Shown in pieces: positions 23,242 through 26,706 of a DNA stretch of 26,706 nt. Source of the stretch: Candidatus Helarchaeota archaeon. GTDB taxonomy: Archaea; Asgardarchaeota; Lokiarchaeia; Helarchaeales; HEL-GB-A. The position numbers and the translations under genes were made by a program. The notes beneath the pieces are model-generated. The model worked only from the letters and a program-made list of their open reading frames with translations, was not told the origin of the DNA and did no database searches. The DNA lies in NCBI GenBank assembly GCA_016840125.1, contig JAEOSY010000420.1:1-26706 (forward strand), in the 5' to 3' direction. Numbering within the stretch: the first letter of the stretch is position 1; each line of letters starts with the position of its first letter.

Positions 23242-23991
23242 CTACGATTCCTCCCCTTTTAATAAATTAGGTGATATTGATTTGATGATTGAATTGATAA
23301 AAGTCAATCTATTCTGAAAATTTTTTAGTATTTGATTTCTCTTCTTTAAATTATTATTTTCTTCCTCTAAATTTCTTAAAGTCTCCTTGTTTTTCTCAAA
23401 AGTCTCACTTAGAACTAATTTTTCTTCATCTAATTCGATGGTTCTCGTTTTAAATTGATTTCCTATTTTAATCTGACTTGCCTCAAATTTTTCTTGTTGT
23501 TTAATCATTCTCTCATTCATACTTTTTACTCGCTGCTCCATTCGAGATTTTAATTGGTCTTCTCCCACCGTCTTATTTTCTATTGCATGAGTGAGTTCTT
23601 CAATTAACTCCACTTTTTGATTCAACACATTTTCTACATTCATTAATTTAGACTGTACAGTTTGATCTTCCTTATTCAAGGCGTCTAATTTCAGCGTGAC
23701 CTTCTGTTTAGTTGAATTCATTTCATTATTTACCGTACTGAATTCAGATTGAAGCTGCTGTTTTTGCTCTTTGGCAGTATGATATTCAATGAACCAGGAA
23801 TAGATAAAATCCTGACATATTAAATGAAGACTTTCCCAGTTTGGGCGAATTAATGAATCCAAAGCTTGGTGTGTCTTTTCAAATGAATTGATTTCATAAT
23901 CTGGGGGAACCTGACTCTCTATAACTTTGCCTAGATAACCTTCAAGCTCTTGAATTTGCCAAATTGTCTTTTTCTTACGAAATAGCGGCAA
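23242..23991 (-). CDS. coiled-coil protein, first of a tandem paralogous pair
   Basis: A 249-residue paralogue of the next gene. Its N-terminal 70 residues carry the same pattern ('IWQIQELEGY', 'PPDYE', 'WESLHLICQDFIYSWFIEY'), and the rest is a long coiled coil (about 75-240). A basic 'RKKK' near the N-terminus could bind membranes or nucleic acid. The start is a TTG at 23991 with GAGG four bases upstream. It follows the radical SAM gene by 16 bases, so all three genes form an operon. The pair may form a heterodimer; function is unknown. Confidence 0.85.
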   Translation of the reverse strand: MPLFRKKKTIWQIQELEGYLGKVIESQVPPDYEINSFEKTHQALDSLIRPNWESLHLICQDFIYSWFIEYHTAKEQKQQLQSEFSTVNNEMNSTKQKVTLKLDALNKEDQTVQSKLMNVENVLNQKVELIEELTHAIENKTVGEDQLKSRMEQRVKSMNERMIKQQEKFEASQIKIGNQFKTRTIELDEEKLVLSETFEKNKETLRNLEEENNNLKKRNQILKNFQNRLTFINSIIKSISPNLLKGEES

Positions 23992-24007
23992 TTTTCCTCA
24001 GCTCCCA

Positions 24008-25648
24008 TCAACTTTTGATTTCCTCGTAAAACCTTCCTCTTTTTCGGCGCTTCCTAATATAATCTGAAATATATCCAACCAACTCTTTCAATGCAATTCG
24101 TCCCATTTTTAGATAATTATGTTTTCCTTTTAGATATGCCTCCTGCTCAATGGACCTTACAATAGTTCTACCAAAAATCGCCCCTAAATGATTCAAAATA
24201 CGACGGTGAAATTGAGTTCCAAAGATATGTTCGTCCATTTTCTCAGATTGATCCAACATATGATTGATGCATAGTAAAAACAATTCTTGGACTTTAGGCG
24301 ACATCACAGTCCAATCAGTGTAGAAATTAGCACGCTGTTGGGATCTGAGAGCTCCTAGGGGCATAAATGTTAGGGGCCAACACATACCTGGGTAGCGATT
24401 AAGTTTTTTTACCATATCAATGGTAGCTTGGATATCATCTTCAGTATCATCCAGCCCAACCAGTAAAGTGCCGGCGGGGTAGATATAATTTTTGCACAAT
24501 AATTTCCAACCATCAAGAACAAGGTCTGGCCATTGATCTGCTTCAAATGGTGACCCTTTGAATGGCATGTATTTAGCAACCAGGCGGATTGAGCCAGTTT
24601 CTACACCAACTTGAACGGATGAATAATGTTGTCTTGAGAGATCTAATTCATCTCGTAAAGCCTCAATTTGTTCTGGAGCCGCAAGTGCACTTGCGAGGCA
24701 AGCATGAGATAAACCAACAGTCTTTACACCAGGAATTGATTTTACCTTTTTAACTAAATTAACCAATCCCCAATTTGGAATCCAATTATGTTGTTCCGTC
24801 CCGTATCTGAAGACATCTTCGCTCATTAAAGTAATATGTCTGCTAATCTTGAGATTAACTTTAATCTCCTTTTTTATACTTTCAAATGGAATCCATCGAA
24901 ACTGTCTAACCGAAGGATCACAGAACTTACAATGTCGGTCACATCCACGCGAAATCTCAACAATTCCCCAACTCACAGGATTAATTATAGTTGGAATTTT
25001 AGTATCTTTTGGAATATTCTTAGATCTGACTAGTTTTGGCAGTTTTTCTCCCCTTAAAGCTTTGCGAATTAATTCAGGACCTTCAATTTCCGCATCTCCA
25101 ACAAAAACACAATCAATTCCAAGCTTGTCAATTTCTTGTGGTAACAATTCGAATTGATTCGCCCCCGAACCTCCTACAATTATTGGTTTCTCATATTCTT
25201 TTAACTCTTCAATTAATTCTTTAAATCTAATTAATGATAGGGGCGGTTTGAATTGCTCTGGGTTCCCTGTCAAATTATATTCCTTATTTCCAAATAATCC
25301 CATAGACGTGACCGAAACGGGCCCTAATGCTAGCGGATCCATGGCAGAAACGCAAAATACCTTGGGATCTTCAGCTTTATCTAATTCATATGGAGAATAC
25401 ACCTTACAATCTATTCCCGCATTCATTAATATAGCTTCAAACTTCCGTATTCCATAAAATGATTCCCTTACTATGCCATTTTTCGTTGCCACTTTTGAAA
25501 ACATTATCCTCTCTAAAGCAATTTGACCAATCTTGGGAATCTGTTCCCAAGGTGCGCCCGGAAAAAAACTTGGCAAGAAAAATCCGATATCTGGTTTTGG
25601 GAAAGCTGCTTTATCCGCGGTTAAGACCACATTTGTCAAAATAACCAT
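24008..25648 (-). CDS. B12-binding-type radical SAM protein
   Basis: A 546-residue protein. Residues about 60-200 form a Rossmann-like region that resembles the cobalamin-binding domain of this class, with 'KPIIVGGSGANQF' and 'CVFVGDAE'. The radical SAM cluster motif C236-x3-C240-x2-C243 ('RGCDRHCKFC') follows, then barrel elements such as 'LMSEDVFRYG', 'VGVETGS' and 'LLVGLDDTEDD'. The C-terminal 120 residues are helical and basic. No clear cobalamin histidine is seen, so B12 binding is uncertain. The ATG at 25648 has its GAAGG too close; the TTG at 25639 is an alternative. It is the first gene of an operon with the two coiled-coil paralogues. The substrate is unknown. Confidence 0.9.
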   Translation of the reverse strand: MVILTNVVLTADKAAFPKPDIGFFLPSFFPGAPWEQIPKIGQIALERIMFSKVATKNGIVRESFYGIRKFEAILMNAGIDCKVYSPYELDKAEDPKVFCVSAMDPLALGPVSVTSMGLFGNKEYNLTGNPEQFKPPLSLIRFKELIEELKEYEKPIIVGGSGANQFELLPQEIDKLGIDCVFVGDAEIEGPELIRKALRGEKLPKLVRSKNIPKDTKIPTIINPVSWGIVEISRGCDRHCKFCDPSVRQFRWIPFESIKKEIKVNLKISRHITLMSEDVFRYGTEQHNWIPNWGLVNLVKKVKSIPGVKTVGLSHACLASALAAPEQIEALRDELDLSRQHYSSVQVGVETGSIRLVAKYMPFKGSPFEADQWPDLVLDGWKLLCKNYIYPAGTLLVGLDDTEDDIQATIDMVKKLNRYPGMCWPLTFMPLGALRSQQRANFYTDWTVMSPKVQELFLLCINHMLDQSEKMDEHIFGTQFHRRILNHLGAIFGRTIVRSIEQEAYLKGKHNYLKMGRIALKELVGYISDYIRKRRKRGRFYEEIKS

Positions 25649-25839
25649 CCTTCTATAATCATTATCCTCAGCTTCACGTATTTTAATGAAACTCCGATTA
25701 AAAATAAAAGAATTTTGTTTTTTCTAAAAAGCTCCTATGGTTCTTCATGGTTTGCATGATCTATCTTGAAATCAAAAATAAAACTTGTTCTGACGATTTT
25801 TGAGTGTTCTTCGACAAAAGATCTAATCGATATTGCTAT

Positions 25840-26082
25840 TTATTTCAGTATGAGTTGGTTTTTAATTTTCTCCATATCGTTTATTGCTGTTAGACAATCC
25901 AGCGCGACGTTTAGATAGTCAGCATTTTTAGTTTCCTCATATTTCTTTCGAACTAAATCATGGACTTCAATAATGCTACTTTGAAAATCAGCTACTTCAC
26001 GGAAAGTAAAACCATTATATGTTGATTTTAAACTAGTCTTCCCTTGACTCTCCCGTTGTAATTTTCTATGCAAAACTTCCAT
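25840..26082 (-). CDS. small helical protein, unknown function
   Basis: An 80-residue, charged, helical protein with no membrane helix or cysteine. The pattern 'SIIEVHDLVRKKYEET' and 'ALDCLTAINDMEKIKNQL' suggests a two-helix hairpin. The ATG at 26082 has a weak GTGG ribosome-binding sequence. It is divergent from the TFB gene, with a 212-base gap. No family is recognised. Confidence 0.6.
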   Translation of the reverse strand: MEVLHRKLQRESQGKTSLKSTYNGFTFREVADFQSSIIEVHDLVRKKYEETKNADYLNVALDCLTAINDMEKIKNQLILK

Positions 26083-26210
26083 TTTACCACTTTCATTTAT
26101 TCTGTTTGAATTAGTTCGGTCATCACCATATGAAGCCCTGCAATATGCTAGTATTATGCCCTACCCGGTAATTGCTAGGACCGAGTTGGAGCGGATTTTG
26201 TTTTCACTGA

Positions 26211-26250
26211 TTTTTATGTTTTCTAGGTTTTTTATCCACAAACATAAAAA
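26211..26250. repeat. perfect 11-base inverted repeat upstream of TFB
   Basis: TTTTTATGTTT (26211-26221) and AAACATAAAAA (26240-26250) are exact reverse complements with an 18-base spacer. The right arm contains an ATAAAAAG stretch that could serve as a TATA element, 45 bases before the TFB start. It may be an operator. Confidence 0.6.
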
Positions 26251-26294
26251 GTAGGATTAGTCGACATTGGTCTAGTAGAGAGTGATTGAAAAAA

Positions 26295-26706
26295 ATGAGT
26301 AAGTCGAAGAGTTCGAAGAGTACAAATCTAGATCCTAAGATGAGTTTTGATCCAACCGATGAACATAAATTGTGTCCTGAATGCGGGAGTGCAGAAATTA
26401 TTAGGGATTGGGAACGCGCGGAATTAGTATGCAGTGCGTGTGGATTAGTATTGATGGAGTCCATCATTGATGGAAGCCATAGCGACAGACGTGCATATAC
26501 TGCTGAGGAGCGGAAAGCAAGGGAACACCGAGGCGCTCCATTGTCTCCAATGCTATCAAACTATGGGTTGACAACAAAAATTGATGGTAAAAAATGCAAT
26601 GGGAAATTGAAACGTATTAAACAGTGGAATGAGCGGTTAACATGGGGCCAGCGTAATCTATTAATTGCAACTAATGAAATTCGACGAATTGGAGCTCTAC
26701 TTGCCA
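26295..26706 (+). CDS. tfb: transcription initiation factor B (TFB/TFIIB), N-terminal part
   Basis: The first 137 residues are present; the gene runs off the window. An N-terminal zinc ribbon uses C27/C30 ('CPECG') and C46/C49 ('CSACG'), with 'LVLMESIID' after it. The B-reader/linker region follows: 'RRAYTAEERKAREHRGAPLS' then 'SNYGLTTKI', close to the family 'G.P.....D.GL.T.I'. The first cyclin fold starts at about 115. TFB recruits RNA polymerase to TATA/TBP complexes. A basic, serine-rich 15-residue N-terminal extension precedes the ribbon. The ATG at 26295 has GAGTGATT upstream. A perfect inverted repeat lies 45-84 bases upstream. Confidence 0.93.
   Translation, partial: MSKSKSSKSTNLDPKMSFDPTDEHKLCPECGSAEIIRDWERAELVCSACGLVLMESIIDGSHSDRRAYTAEERKAREHRGAPLSPMLSNYGLTTKIDGKKCNGKLKRIKQWNERLTWGQRNLLIATNEIRRIGALLA

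Noticed and set aside
26204..26467. Minus-strand frame of 87 codons over the TFB start
   Set aside because: It is antisense to the zinc ribbon and covers the TFB promoter repeat; no ribosome-binding site.

Overview
The window looks like a piece of an Asgard archaeal chromosome (Lokiarchaeia-like or a close relative). The strongest reason is a full-length actin that matches eukaryotic actin almost from end to end. It lies beside a tailless archaeal histone, a TFB (TFIIB) gene, a Roadblock/LC7 protein, an Oxa1-superfamily (EMC3/TMCO1-like) membrane protein and an Rqc2/NEMF protein. The DNA is AT-rich, genes are short-spaced on both strands, Shine-Dalgarno sequences are common, and TTG starts are frequent. 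No tRNA, rRNA, CRISPR array or insertion sequence was recognised. Lineage below Asgard is inference.

Layout, left to right. Positions 1-4.1 kb hold a small membrane protein, a small beta-rich protein, a 739-residue TPR protein with an N-terminal cysteine cluster, and a multi-pass membrane protein. Positions 4.5-7.8 kb form a tight minus-strand operon: CBS pair with zinc ribbon, four-CBS protein, dihydroorotase-like amidohydrolase, Mut7-C RNase. Positions 8-10.9 kb hold the Rqc2/NEMF gene, divergent from the EMC3/TMCO1-like gene. Positions 11.1-13.4 kb hold a two-gene operon (Lrp-like regulator, KaiC-like ATPase) converging on a Roadblock protein with a long disordered tail carrying repeated helical motifs.

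Positions 13.4-18.2 kb are the most distinctive part. They contain a repeat-bearing intergenic region, an Orc1/Cdc6-like AAA+ ATPase with an altered Walker B, a 64-residue TPR-like protein, an orphan winged-helix protein with a CARF-like C-terminus, the actin, and the histone. Several inverted repeats sit in the gaps around actin and histone. Positions 18.5-21.8 kb are a minus-strand run: unknown protein, metallophosphoesterase, cysteine-containing unknown, and a URO-D-type methyltransferase. Positions 21.9-25.6 kb hold an M50-like membrane protease converging on a three-gene operon made of a B12-type radical SAM protein and two tandem paralogous coiled-coil proteins. The window ends with an 80-residue helical protein divergent from a TFB gene that runs off the end.

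The genes fall into themes: information processing (TFB, histone, Orc-like ATPase, Rqc2), signalling (KaiC, Roadblock, CBS, CARF-like), membrane biogenesis (EMC3-like, M50) and cytoskeleton (actin). The best candidates for something undescribed are the radical SAM/coiled-coil pair cassette, the Orc-like/CARF-like/actin neighbourhood, and the structured gap between actin and histone.
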